A stretch of DNA of 64,000 nt. Origin: Homalodisca vitripennis (Eukaryota > Arthropoda > Insecta > Hemiptera > Cicadellidae). The stretch is from the NCBI RefSeq assembly GCF_021130785.1, contig NW_025777469.1, positions 36,937 to 100,936 of the forward strand, in the 5' to 3' direction. Below, piece after piece: positions 54,720-64,000 of this stretch (position 1 is the stretch's first letter; every line of letters starts with the position of its first letter). The translations under genes and the position numbers were made by a program. The notes below the pieces were generated by a model, which worked only from the letters and a program-made list of their open reading frames with translations, had not been told where the DNA came from and searched no databases.

Positions 54720-57700
54720 CTGCCGCAGATATGCATTAGAAACAATTTCACATTTGCATGATACAAATATATAATTTTACCTCTACCAATCATAGCTAAC
54801 TAATTATAAAAAAAAAGCTGATCTTGAAGATTTTCTAGCCAATATTACAGGTGAAATACTTCATTTGCTGCTGAACCACATACAGGGTCTGTATAATAAG
54901 TAACCGGACTGACTTCAGGAAATTTTTTATTGGCAAAATATGTACAATTTTTTTTTTAGAAATCTTCAAAGTAGTCCCCATTGGAGTCGATAACACGCTG
55001 ATACCGTATTTTCCAATCCCTGAACGCTCCCTGGAAGTCGGCAACCTCGATGTTGTCTAGAGCCCTCGTCGTAGCACGTTGAACGTTTTCCAGAGTCCCG
55101 AACCGCGTCCCCTTAAGGTGTCTCTTGATCTTGGGGAACAGAAAGAAGTCCGGTGGTGCCATATCCGGGCTGTAAGGAGGCCGTGGCAATGTTGCCCTCG
55201 ACTGTTTTTGCCAACTGTTCGGTGACGAGTAGGCAGGTGTGCGACGGTGCATTGTCGTGATGGAGAATCCACGAATCGGCAATCTCCGGACGGATTCAGT
55301 GAACCCGGGCGGTTAGTCGACGGAGCACCTCTCTGTAGTACTGGCCGTTTACAGTTTGACCGGGTGCCACAAACTCTTTGTGAACAATGCCTTTCACGTC
55401 AAAGAAAGCAATGAGCATCGACTTCACCTTCAATTTGCTCATGCGCGCTTTTTTCGGTCGTGGTGACGCCGGTGTGTGCCACTCCGAACTCTGCCGCTTC
55501 GTCTCAGGATCGTATTCAAAAACCCACGTCTCGTCTCCTGTAATAACGTGGTTGAAAAACTCTGGTTCGGTTTGCAGTCAATCAAGGATTTCCGAAGCGA
55601 CAGCAACACTTCTTTTGCTCATCAGTCAGGTGTTTGGGTACCAGCTTCGCGCAGATCTTCCTCATGCCCAGATCGTTCTTAATAATGTTTTGAACGGTCA
55701 TCTTATCAATTCCGACCTCATCTGCGATAGCCCGAATGCTCAGATGACGATCACTGTTCAACACATCACGCACTTTTTGCACATTTGTGTCCGTGTGACT
55801 CGTTGATGGAGGACCGACGCGCTGTTTGTCATGGACGTCATCGCGGCCCTCCCGGAAATTTTTGTGCCACTGAAACACCTGAGTTCTGGACAGAGCATCC
55901 TCACCGTAAGCCTCTTGAATCATTTGAAGAGTTTCCGTGGCCGTTTTCTTGAGTTTGACACAAAATTTAATGCTAAAACGTTGCTCGATCGTACTCTCCA
56001 TTTTCACTCCGACAGGGTAACTGAACATGCACTCCGCTCTCGCTCGATACTAACTCTCCAAGCGCTTGGAGGCAACTGCTGCAGCCCGGTTCCCTTTCAC
56101 TAGACCCCCCACCACCACTACAGCACCAGATACCGGTTAGCAGACGCTTTGATGGAGCGGGGCAGGCTCAGTCCGTTTACTTATTATAAAGACCCTGTAA
56201 ATTGATTAACTTCTTGCAAGCCTCAAAATATAGCCACTTCTTTAGTTCTTATTTAGTATACCACATCTCTATGCTTTGTGTGATTTGCAAATCCTGTGGA
56301 GGCAATTATTTTAACTTTTTTCTCCCCTGTGAATGTGAGATGCTAACTGTTAACTATATTTTTCTCTATAATACATATTAATTATAGTGGAAGAATTTTT
56401 TTTTAAAGTGTAGTTTCATTCATTAATTATAAAATGAAGGAGATAAGGGAGTCTCTTTGAAGTCAGATTATAAGGATTCTGTGATAAGTTGTCACAGGAA
56501 AAATTATTGAAGATTGTAAACAAGCAAAAGCTTATGCTGTAATGGCCTATAAAACAGCAGATATCACTGGAAAAGAACAGCTTTCTATCGGATTGTGGTT
56601 TTATGATGAGAATAAAGAAAAAATCAGAAAGGAATTTGTAGACTATGTTGAGCTAAATCTCAAGACACCCCTAAAATCGCTAGTACAATTAAGAGCTTTT
56701 TACTTGATCAGAATCTTTCAACAGAGAATTGTGTTAGATTTGGATTTGATGGATGTTTTACAATGACTAGAAAAGAAGATAGTGTATAGTCCATTTTGAG
56801 GAAAAAGTACAATATATCTTTCTGCTCCATCCACAAACTAAATCTTGTGGTCAATGATGCTTGTAAACTACTGGAAATAAGAAACTTAATTGCAACAGTT
56901 AAGATTACAATATCCTTCTTTCGTGAGTCACCACCCCGTAGAAATACAGATCCTTATCTATAAAAACCATGAGACCAGATAGTTTGAGAAATACAAGAGC
57001 ATTAGAAAATTTTCAGCAGAATTAGCGCTAGAACATCTCTTGGTCGTAAGAAACTATGCTACAACAAAATTTGTCTAACGATTGCACTGTGCAGTTACTA
57101 AACCAATTTTCTTCATAGGTTTAATCATGATTGCAAAGAACTTGTGATGTTGGAACCCGTTGTGAACGCTCTACAAAGTTAAAAATATGGATTTTGACTA
57201 TGGTGAGGTAACATATTGGTTAAAACTTTGATGTTATCAAGAAGGACGAAAAGAAATTGAATTTGTTTCCAATGAATTACTTAAAAAATAACATAATATC
57301 ACAGAGATACAGCGTTCAGTCCACGAATTGTTTAAAAGAAAATGCACAGAAGTAGTAATCCACCATCTGAGACTGCAATTGAATACTAGAGTACTGGTCA
57401 TTGATCATCTTTTATCTTGACTCCTTAAATTTGTCATTGAAATGTTAGATTTTCACACGAAAATACACCTGCTACCTTATCCTATCTTCATCCTTCATAT
57501 ATGCCAAAACTTACTTCAAAATATTTGGGACAAAATACAAAGTCTTTCATTACATTTTATGAGTAGGGTGATATTTTTGCAGAATTAGATTTGTGGTATA
57601 ATCTGTCAAAAAAGAAAAATTTAGCAGGATAAAAATTGAAGGATATTGCAGTGGCTGTACTTTTGGAGGAGGCTAATATTATCGCCCTGGAACAAGGAAT

Positions 57701-60106
57701 GCACTCCTCATTTTAAGTGATTTCTTATCCATTATGGCTAATGTTGAACAATATTTCAGTACCCTTCCAAGAGTAAAGACCTGGCTGAGAAGTACAATGA
57801 GAAAGGGCAGATTGAATGGGTTGTGTTTGATGGGTATATTTAAAAATTTTTAAAGGAAAATCAGGATAGGATTGAGAGAAAAATATACTAGTATAAGACA
57901 TGTAACTAGAATACAAATATTTGTTTCAGGCAAATAATTGTAATAACATAGTTCATAAAGCAATTTTATAATTATACACAATTTTCTTTAAATTTTGGTT
58001 TGATACTTCTTTTGTATGCTAAAATTTTAAAACCTGAACGGCCTTGGCTTGCCCTCTCCCCTAGTTTTGATCCTGGGACTTGAAAGTGAGTCTAATGGTG
58101 TTTTCTATATTTTATGTATATTGATAATATACATTTTTTCAGATTGTCACAGTTCAGAAGTGACGGCCATACTATGTTCTTTAAAGTCAACGAGTGGGAT
58201 GCTCTTAGCACTCCAATAAACTGGGGCCATAACTTTCCTAGCTGACAATGTTTTCCTTCATTCTTTTTATTTTTATTTTTAAATTCATTGGTACTTACGT
58301 AACAAATTGACTAGTTTTAGAATACATTTTTCCATATTTGTAAATAAGCTAAATTGAAAAACAGTATTTTCTTTATTCAGTTTTAATATGCAGTATACAA
58401 AGGCCAATATTTTATAGTAACTACTGAAAAATCAATCTGTACTTTACAGATATAGCCTATTATTGCTGCCAAAGAACTAAAGGTTTGCTTTTGAAACGAG
58501 TAACTAGTTAGTTAATAAATTGTTGAATGGTATCTGATTCCTCCTATTCATTTGCCACACTGGTAAGACTCAAAGTCCTCTACGTTTCTCAGGTATAAAA
58601 AGGTAATGCACAGAAATTTCCTTTTGAAACGAGTAACTAGTTAGTTAATAAATTGTTGAATGGTATCCGATTCCTCCTATTCATTTGCCACACTGGTAAG
58701 ACTCAAAGTCCTCTACGTTTCTCAGGTATAAAAAGGTAATGCACAGAAATTTCCTTGTGAAACGAGTAACTTATAATAAACAAAACACATGGTTATGACC
58801 TCACGATAATGCAATGAATTTGTTGAATATTCTGATAAAAATGTCTCCAGTCCTTAGTATATTATGTCGCAAACCAGTGGAACTGAACACAGTAAGCTGA
58901 AGTTATCTCCAAATCATCTTTATAAATTCATACATAAAGAAATAAGATTTATTGACATAAGAATTGAGTAAACGGAGTACAGAAATCAAGAGTACTGGTA
59001 TATCAAGAGTTTACAATATCCTTTAACCAGGAATGGGCTAAAAGTATTAAGTTACAATGGTTTTCTTAATTGATTTAGAAAGTAAGTTTTTAGATGTTAC
59101 TGCAGTGCTACTGTATGTGTACAAGAGTTTTATTCATGAATTACTCACTAACAACTTAACAATTAATTTTTCTAGCTAGTCAATATTTATCATTAGATTT
59201 ACAATAGAAATAATTCAAATAATGGAATAATACCAAATTTTATCATGCAATTATAAAAAAATAAGTCAAGTAATTGTGTTGTTGCGAGAAAATACTTGGT
59301 ATTATACAGTTGGTGACATTCAAAGGTTAATCTAAAAGTTCAGTTAAGAGCAGTTTAATTTTACCATACAGCCCAATGGCAATGGCTGATTAACAATCAC
59401 TGAATTTGCTCAATATAAAATGTTCTGTTGTCAGTTTTTGAAGTGTTTTATAACAAGAAAATACTGTAGTTTTATGGCTACCATTGCCAGTGCAAAGTTA
59501 CTTTTAAGAGATTTCGATAATCCATTAATTGGTGTATACTTATTTAAAAGTGGATAGAAACTAATGTAAACAATGTTTTTGTACTTTCTTTAACATTATA
59601 TTTACTTTTTCTTGTATTTAGAGAAGATTATTCAATAGGAAATAGTGCATCCATGTTGAAAGATAAATGAAAAATACTTCAAATGTTACATGGAAAACAT
59701 TTCTTTGTCATCAAAGAAACTGAAATAAGTTTATATCACAACTTGTAAACTTTTAAAACAAAATGTTTTGTTTCAATATAATTTAAAAAATAAACTTTAT
59801 ATTCCATTCTACAGAGGATATAGTTAGAATAAAAACACAAACATCATATAAAAACACAAACATCATACTATACTACTACTAAAGTATAAAAACCTGCTAT
59901 GTAGAAAAATAAAAAGTGACTAGAACAAGAAGAATAATACAATCTGTGTGAATGCTATTGAAAAGCCTCTATGTTGTCAATGTAAAAATGTCTAAGATAA
60001 TTCTCACCTTATCCACCTCCTCCTGGGCTTCCTCCTCCATATCTTCAATCCCGTCATCCATCACTCCCTCCAGTGTTTCCTCCATCATCTCCTCTATGAT
60101 GCCAGC
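54561..60106 (-). CDS. CHMP3: CHMP3/Vps24 (ESCRT-III subunit), last two coding exons
   Basis: Joining 60106-60008 to 54719-54561 gives 85 residues matching the C-terminal part of charged multivesicular body protein 3: AGIIEEMMEETLEGVMDD, MEEEAQEEVDK, VLWELTAGALGQAP, and the diagnostic C-terminus LEEMQSRLQKLRS. CHMP3 is a soluble ESCRT-III subunit acting at endosomal and other membranes in vesicle budding and scission. Its acidic C-terminal tail is autoinhibitory, and its last helix binds MIT-domain partners such as AMSH and VPS4. Upstream exons (the basic helix 1-3 core) are not in this window. The 5.3 kb intron holds a mariner, a hAT-like relic and a tandem duplication. Confidence 0.95.
54883..56197 (-). 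mobile_element. Full-length mariner element in the CHMP3 intron
   Basis: TA at 54881-54882 and 56198-56199. About 31 bp terminal inverted repeats: CAGGGTCTGTATAATAAGTA and CAGGGTCTTTATAATAAGTA (right end complemented), each extended by ACCGGACTGA or AACGGACTGA. Length 1,315 bp, the expected size. Its orientation is the same as that of CHMP3 transcription. Confidence 0.96.
54953..56001 (-). pseudogene. Mariner transposase, frameshifted
   Basis: Starts MESTIEQRFSIKFCVKLKK. It has two helix-turn-helix motifs (TQVFQWHKNFREGRDDVHDK, then SIRAIADEVGIDKMTVQNII). It loses frame near 55590 after KKCCCRFGNP. Other frames continue DETWVFEYDPETKRQSSEW (first Asp), SKLKVKSMLIAFFDVKGIVH, ILHHDNAPSHT (second Asp) and PPYSPDMAPPDFFLFPKIK (third Asp). 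It ends DSNGDYFEDF. At least two frameshifts and a stop near 55300. The DD34D triad is otherwise conserved. Confidence 0.93.
56440..57890 (+). pseudogene. Decayed hAT-like transposase (DUF4371/ZMYM1-type)
   Basis: Plus-strand frames carry KTADITGKEQLSIGLWFYDE and KIRKEFVDYVELNLKT (56548-56680), then RFGFDGCFTMTRKE (56737), the position of the family's YDGA-type box. The His box IHKLNLVVNDACKL (56831) follows. Near the end is the hAT C-terminal dimerisation block VEQYFSTLPRVKTWL, then RSTMRKGRLNGLCL (57750-57833). Many stops. Terminal repeats and an 8 bp target duplication were not found. Located in the CHMP3 intron, antisense to it. Confidence 0.7.
58488..58770. repeat. Tandem duplication, 2 x 133 bp plus 17 bp
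   Basis: Units begin CTTTTGAAACGAGTAACTAG at 58488 and 58621, and a partial third begins CTTGTGAAACGAGTAAC at 58754. The two full units differ at one visible position (TATCTGATT versus TATCCGATT). A recent, non-coding expansion in the CHMP3 intron. Confidence 0.95.
58771..60007. other. CHMP3 intron, AT-rich, nothing further recognised
   Basis: No coding frame, repeat terminus or motif found between the 133 bp array and the penultimate CHMP3 exon. Confidence 0.45.
60008..60106 (-). CDS. CHMP3: CHMP3 penultimate coding exon
   Basis: Acceptor TTTGTTTTAG on the minus strand, then 33 in-phase codons AGIIEEMM...EEVDK, then donor AAG|GTGAGA. Both splice sites are strong and the exon starts and ends in phase 0. 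It covers the acidic segment before the C-terminal helices. Confidence 0.95.
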
Positions 60107-61228
60107 CTAAAACAAATATTTCCATAGAGTATTACTACATTATACTTGGAGAAAGAAGTTAATTTGTAGAAGTTGTCTCAAAAGAATAGTACTCATTTAA
60201 ACTATTAGGGTAAAAACGATTAGATTTTGATCAAAGAAAACCTGGGCACTATTAATATCCTCTTATTATCAAGTAAACATACATAGAACATGGATCATGA
60301 ATATATTAAAACCATCACTATTAGTTTTGGTAGTCTGGCATTGGTCTATTACATCTTACACCTTGTTACAAATACTAAACAATTACATCCATTGACTTAG
60401 GCTGAAGTCTTTGTCTTTGCCATTGGTCGAACATAGTGGTCACATCTTTTGAAATATTTGGTGTCGCCATTTATTTCTTCAAGACATAAGTGTTACAAAA
60501 TGTTGAATCGCCATGTACCCCTATTTCTTTTCTCTGATCAACCAACAAAAACTGGGTGTCTGGGGAATGGGGTAAATTCATTTGGTGAATGAGTAATCAC
60601 CAATGGATAAGGAAAGTCAGGGCAGCACTGCCTCGTTGGATCTCACTCAAGACCAATAATGGGTATATCCATAACAGCAGTTGGTCAGGCATGACTAAAT
60701 AACTCAATAATTTGTTTAATGTAAAATTTGGCAAAAAAAACCACACTAAATCACCATCGACAAGGAAATTGCTGTCTCTAGTATGAACAGCTACAGAGCG
60801 TCAGCTGTAGTTGATACAAAACTGTTTCTCACTGATTGGTCCCGTTAGACTTGTCTTCAACCAGAGACCAAGGATGGTGAGATACGTTTTGCATAGACCA
60901 ACTTAAAAAAAATTTTCCATTAATTAATTAGGGTTTACAACAATTAAATATACATAAATCAGTAAAGATAACACGATTTTCACTCATAAATTATGCTTTA
61001 ACTTACATTATAAGTAACGTCCGTCTATAGTGTACCTTGCATGTATATAAGCATGTTACTTTCTCATTAACCAAAGTCAACTATATGGGCCAGTGGAAAA
61101 ACATGAAACAAAGTGTTGTTACAAAGAAACGTTACAAAAAGTAATAAATAAATATTTTGTTAAGGAGTTTGTAAATCCTAGTACCATATAACTTGTGTTG
61201 ATATATCTGATGAAGAATTTAATCTTCC
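60107..61228. other. Upstream CHMP3 intron, no feature recognised
   Basis: Between the penultimate CHMP3 exon and the RTE fragment. I searched by eye for the preceding CHMP3 exon (conserved RELSKEMMK end) on the minus strand and did not find it here or to the window edge, so the intron exceeds 3.8 kb. Confidence 0.45.
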
Positions 61229-61241
61229 TAAAGGCGCTATA

Positions 61242-61752
61242 TAAAGGATACTTTCAACCAAATCTCTCTCCTCACAAAACTAAAACTAGAATATACAAAA
61301 CAATTATATGTCGAGTGCTTTTGTACGGATCCGAAACGTGGAGGCTAAATAAGAAGGATGAGAAAAAGCTTCTAGATTTCGAGAATAGAAATTTTAACGT
61401 AAAATTTATGGGCCATCATATGAACAAGGGGTATGGGAGAAGAAAACATAATAGAGAAATCAGGGAGCTCTACAATAGTACGGATGTAATAGGAGAAATA
61501 AAGTGCAGAAGACTCCGTTGGGCAGGCCATGTTTTGAGAAGAGAAGAGGAATGCAAACTGAGGAGGGTAATGTACGGTAACCCAGAAGGAAGACGACCCC
61601 GTGGGAGACCGAAAGTGAGATGGTGGAACCAGGTGAAGGCTGATATGGAGAAGGTGGGCGCTTCAGAGGAAGATGCAGAGGACCGTTCAAGATGGAGGAG
61701 CTTTGTTGGTGCGGCTAAATATCACCTCCGATATAAATGGCCCTGGGAGTAA
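61242..61752 (+). pseudogene. RTE reverse transcriptase, C-terminal fragment
   Basis: Open to the stop at 61752: KTKTRIYKTIICRVLLYGSE, TWRLNKKDEKKLLDFENR, CRRLRWAGHVLRREEECKL and RRPRGRPKVRWWNQVKADME, with C-terminus KWPWE. This WAGHVxR...RPxGRPxxRW pattern is typical of the RTE C-terminal region. Endonuclease and the RT catalytic core are missing by 5' truncation. The open frame that includes the upstream ATG at 61195 starts in flanking DNA and is not a real gene start. Confidence 0.88.
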
Positions 61753-61769
61753 GAGTAAGAGTAAGTAAG
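61242..61769 (+). mobile_element. 5'-truncated RTE-type LINE fragment
   Basis: TAAAGGCGCTATA at 61229-61241 is repeated at 61770-61782, a 13 bp target-site duplication. The insert is 528 bp and ends in a GAGTAAGAGTAAGTAAG-type short repeat, as RTE elements do. A single open frame crosses it, so the insertion is probably young. Confidence 0.88.
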
Positions 61770-61782
61770 TAAAGGCGCTATA

Positions 61783-64000
61783 AGCTGGCTATTAAAGAAG
61801 CAAAAAGGTGGAGTAATGAAAATTATATAGAAAACTCGGTCAATACATGTAGTAAATAAGTAAATTAGAATATTAACCAATTAAATTTTAATAACTTATG
61901 AGCTTGCTAGAGTGGCTCATAATAATGAAAATGAGATGCATAACACAGCTATTGAAAACCAATCAGAAGCCATCACGGATACTGTTTTAAAATTTGGACA
62001 ATAAGGACTCTTACACAAATAAATTAAAGAATAATTTACCTAGTAACAATTTGGTAAGTAAAGACATATCTGAACTATGCCTAGTTCCTGGAAAACATAG
62101 TCAGCCTATATCGAAAACTAAACTTATGACTAATGTAGTTTGATATGTAGGTCATAGTTTGAATCATAGTTATAATAAAAGAATACAATTTACTGATGAG
62201 CTAGAAAACCCAACCAGTGCACCCAAGTTAAGCTATACATTAGCTGATAAGGAGAAGATGGTGAGTGGCTAGAAGCTTACAGTAGGTCAAGTAAGAGGTC
62301 TAGGCTTGGCACAAGTGTTACTGGATGTATTTAAGAAGTTACACCTAATTTAACACAGCAAAGGCCAAACAGTATTGGATAAAAACCTAGAAATGGGTTT
62401 AATGGTGGCACTGGTGAGGAAATCTAATTATAAAATACTATAATTGTAGCATAAATAACGATAATAAAATTTTCAGGTAAACAATTATTCATAAATATGG
62501 GTATATTTTTCTAGGGGGATCTATTTGATTATAAGTGACAAAAACAAATAAATAAAAAGAAATCAAAGTTTTTGATTTAGTAGTTAGTCCACAGACATCA
62601 TATGTATTGCAAATAAAAACAATAAAATATTTACATCATAGTGTAAAACAATTAGGCTAATGTTTATATGTTACAGAACATCTATGGACCAGATGCTCTC
62701 TGCTCTTCAACTGAGATCCATATTTCAAAAACGATTGGTACGCCAAAGAGGTTCAGCAATCGACTACGACAAATGGCAGCCAGTGTGAACCGTTCAGTGC
62801 TCACCCAAGCAACTACTAAGTCATTGGGACTGTGACCACATCGCTTCGGCCTTCGATCTAGTAGTAGTGGCAGTTGTTTGCGATCGTTGTTTCTGCATGT
62901 AGTGGTCAGCCAGCTCATGCTCATTCGAGTAAAACCACTCAATTTAATTTAGTGTACTACTAAATCGCGCCAAGACCAATCGCCACAATTAGGCTTGCAT
63001 AATTCTTAATCACATGTAAACCTGACCTTACGACATAGTTAAGGCGACGATGCATGTTGATTCATTTAATTGCAAGCTGTAGAGATTTTCATAGTTTGTA
63101 CATTAAATTCATGGCTTAATTACAGCTTCACGGTTTTCACAGTCAGGTGGAAACCCTGTATCTTATGCTTCCTTTCCAAATTTATCAGGTAGACAGTTTT
63201 GATAAACATAACCAGTGGACTGGAAATATCTCCATAGATAGATAGTTCTTCAGAAATATCTCCATTTCTCTCTAAGATAGTGTAATAGGATATCTGGTAT
63301 CATCGTGTTGGTTCATTGTTTGGTACAGATTTCTGTATTTTTAACTAGTAGTTCCTGCTGTTTCGCACACAATTTTATAGGTTTTGCACCAGTATGAGCA
63401 CTTATGATTCAAGTGAATTATATTTACGATGCCAATGATGAGTTTGCCTTCTTCCCACAATCAAGAAAATATGTTAAAAAGTATATATTTATGGTCTTTG
63501 TAATTTACTCCGATTTCAGTATTTTTTTGTTCCATAGCTGATTTTGCCCCTTTCCCAATCCAGAAAACATACATAAATACGGCTCTGAGAAGCCTACTTC
63601 TTTTAACTAATTTAGGTTTCATAAGTCTTTAAATGTAAAGTAAAAGTTAGACTATATTGTTACATATCTGTACTGCTAGCAGTTATTTGCTGCAAATTTA
63701 GTAGGTGTTGCACATGTATGACCACTGCTGGTTTGAGAGAATTATATTTCCAATGCCAATGTTGAGTTCACCTTGTTGCCACGATCAATACATTAGTTCC
63801 AAAGCACAGTCCAGGAAACTTTCATCTAGCATAGTTCTTTCCAACAGCTTCAAAGGGAGTTTTCGGTCATATTGTAACCATCTTATTTTTTAGGATAGAT
63901 AGATGAGTATTTACATAATCGTTGAAATCTAAAACTGCATGAAATACATTGGTTATTCTTTGGAAAATGTATTTACTATAAATGTAAACAAATTGAAAAT
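61783..64000. other. Right-edge stretch without a recognised gene
   Basis: Bases 61783-62350 contain interrupted plus-strand frames of non-repetitive composition (AHNNENEMHNTAIENQSEAI; DISELCLVPGKHSQPISK) and may be an old element. A minus-strand frame at 62682-62942 has no motif I know. Bases 63301-63530 and 63625-63850 look like a diverged duplication. Confidence 0.4.
63301..63850. repeat. Diverged tandem duplication, spacing about 323 bp
   Basis: TTTTGCACCAGTATGAGCAC near 63382, with GAATTATATTTACGATGCCA downstream, aligns with GTGTTGCACATGTATGACCA near 63705 and GAATTATATTTCCAATGCCA. Order and spacing of blocks are kept, with roughly a quarter of positions changed. Non-coding. Confidence 0.55.

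Noticed and set aside
62682..62942. 86-codon minus frame
   Set aside because: Balanced composition but no recognisable motif on either strand. It is not a CHMP3 exon, since the conserved sequence of the family is absent.
1..64000. CRISPR arrays, bacterial operons, tRNA or rRNA genes
   Set aside because: No regularly spaced short repeats with unique spacers, and no tRNA-like cloverleaf or rRNA core found by eye. The tandem arrays present are contiguous minisatellites.

Overview
This window looks like a piece of an AT-rich insect nuclear genome, probably a hemipteran-like species. That identification is an inference from the gene structure, base composition and repeat content. Two conserved single-copy genes can be read exon by exon. 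They sit in a landscape dominated by transposable elements of several classes. There is no rRNA, tRNA, CRISPR array or bacterial-style operon that I can see.

Layout. 1-7.1 kb: a 5'-truncated CR1-like LINE (minus strand), a (GA)n microsatellite, and a 3.6 kb Jockey-type LINE (plus strand) with a 12 bp target-site duplication and a perfect 413 bp tandem duplication at its 5' end. 7.15-24.9 kb: a five-exon gene for a lysophospholipase-like protein 1 (LYPLAL1) orthologue of 236 residues, with Ser-Asp-His residues all present. Its introns hold three TTAA-flanked piggyBac-like non-autonomous elements, one deleted and one decayed mariner, a LINE fragment and a 3 x 139 bp tandem array. 25-36 kb: a decayed piggyBac inserted in a LINE fragment, a decayed mariner, and a better preserved piggyBac with a Glu in place of the first catalytic Asp. 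36.9-46.4 kb: a three-level nest. A mariner is split by a LINE with RNase H (13 bp target-site duplication), which is itself split in ORF1 by a CR1-type LINE ending in a pentanucleotide tail. 46.9-49.1 kb: two minus-strand fragments of LINE ORF1/endonuclease with SGNH-like motifs. 54.5-60.1 kb: the last two coding exons of the ESCRT-III subunit CHMP3/Vps24 (minus strand). The intron between them contains a full-length mariner, a decayed hAT-like transposase and a 133 bp tandem duplication. 61.2-61.8 kb: a 5'-truncated RTE-type LINE fragment with a 13 bp duplication. The rest is AT-rich sequence in which I recognise no gene.

Function. The two host genes are unrelated in pathway: an alpha/beta-hydrolase of the acyl-protein thioesterase superfamily, and an ESCRT-III component. 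The other coding sequences I recognise belong to mobile elements. Every one carries at least a frameshift, stop, truncation or catalytic substitution, so none is clearly active as read. The main value of the window is as a stratigraphy of element insertions with readable terminal repeats and target-site duplications.
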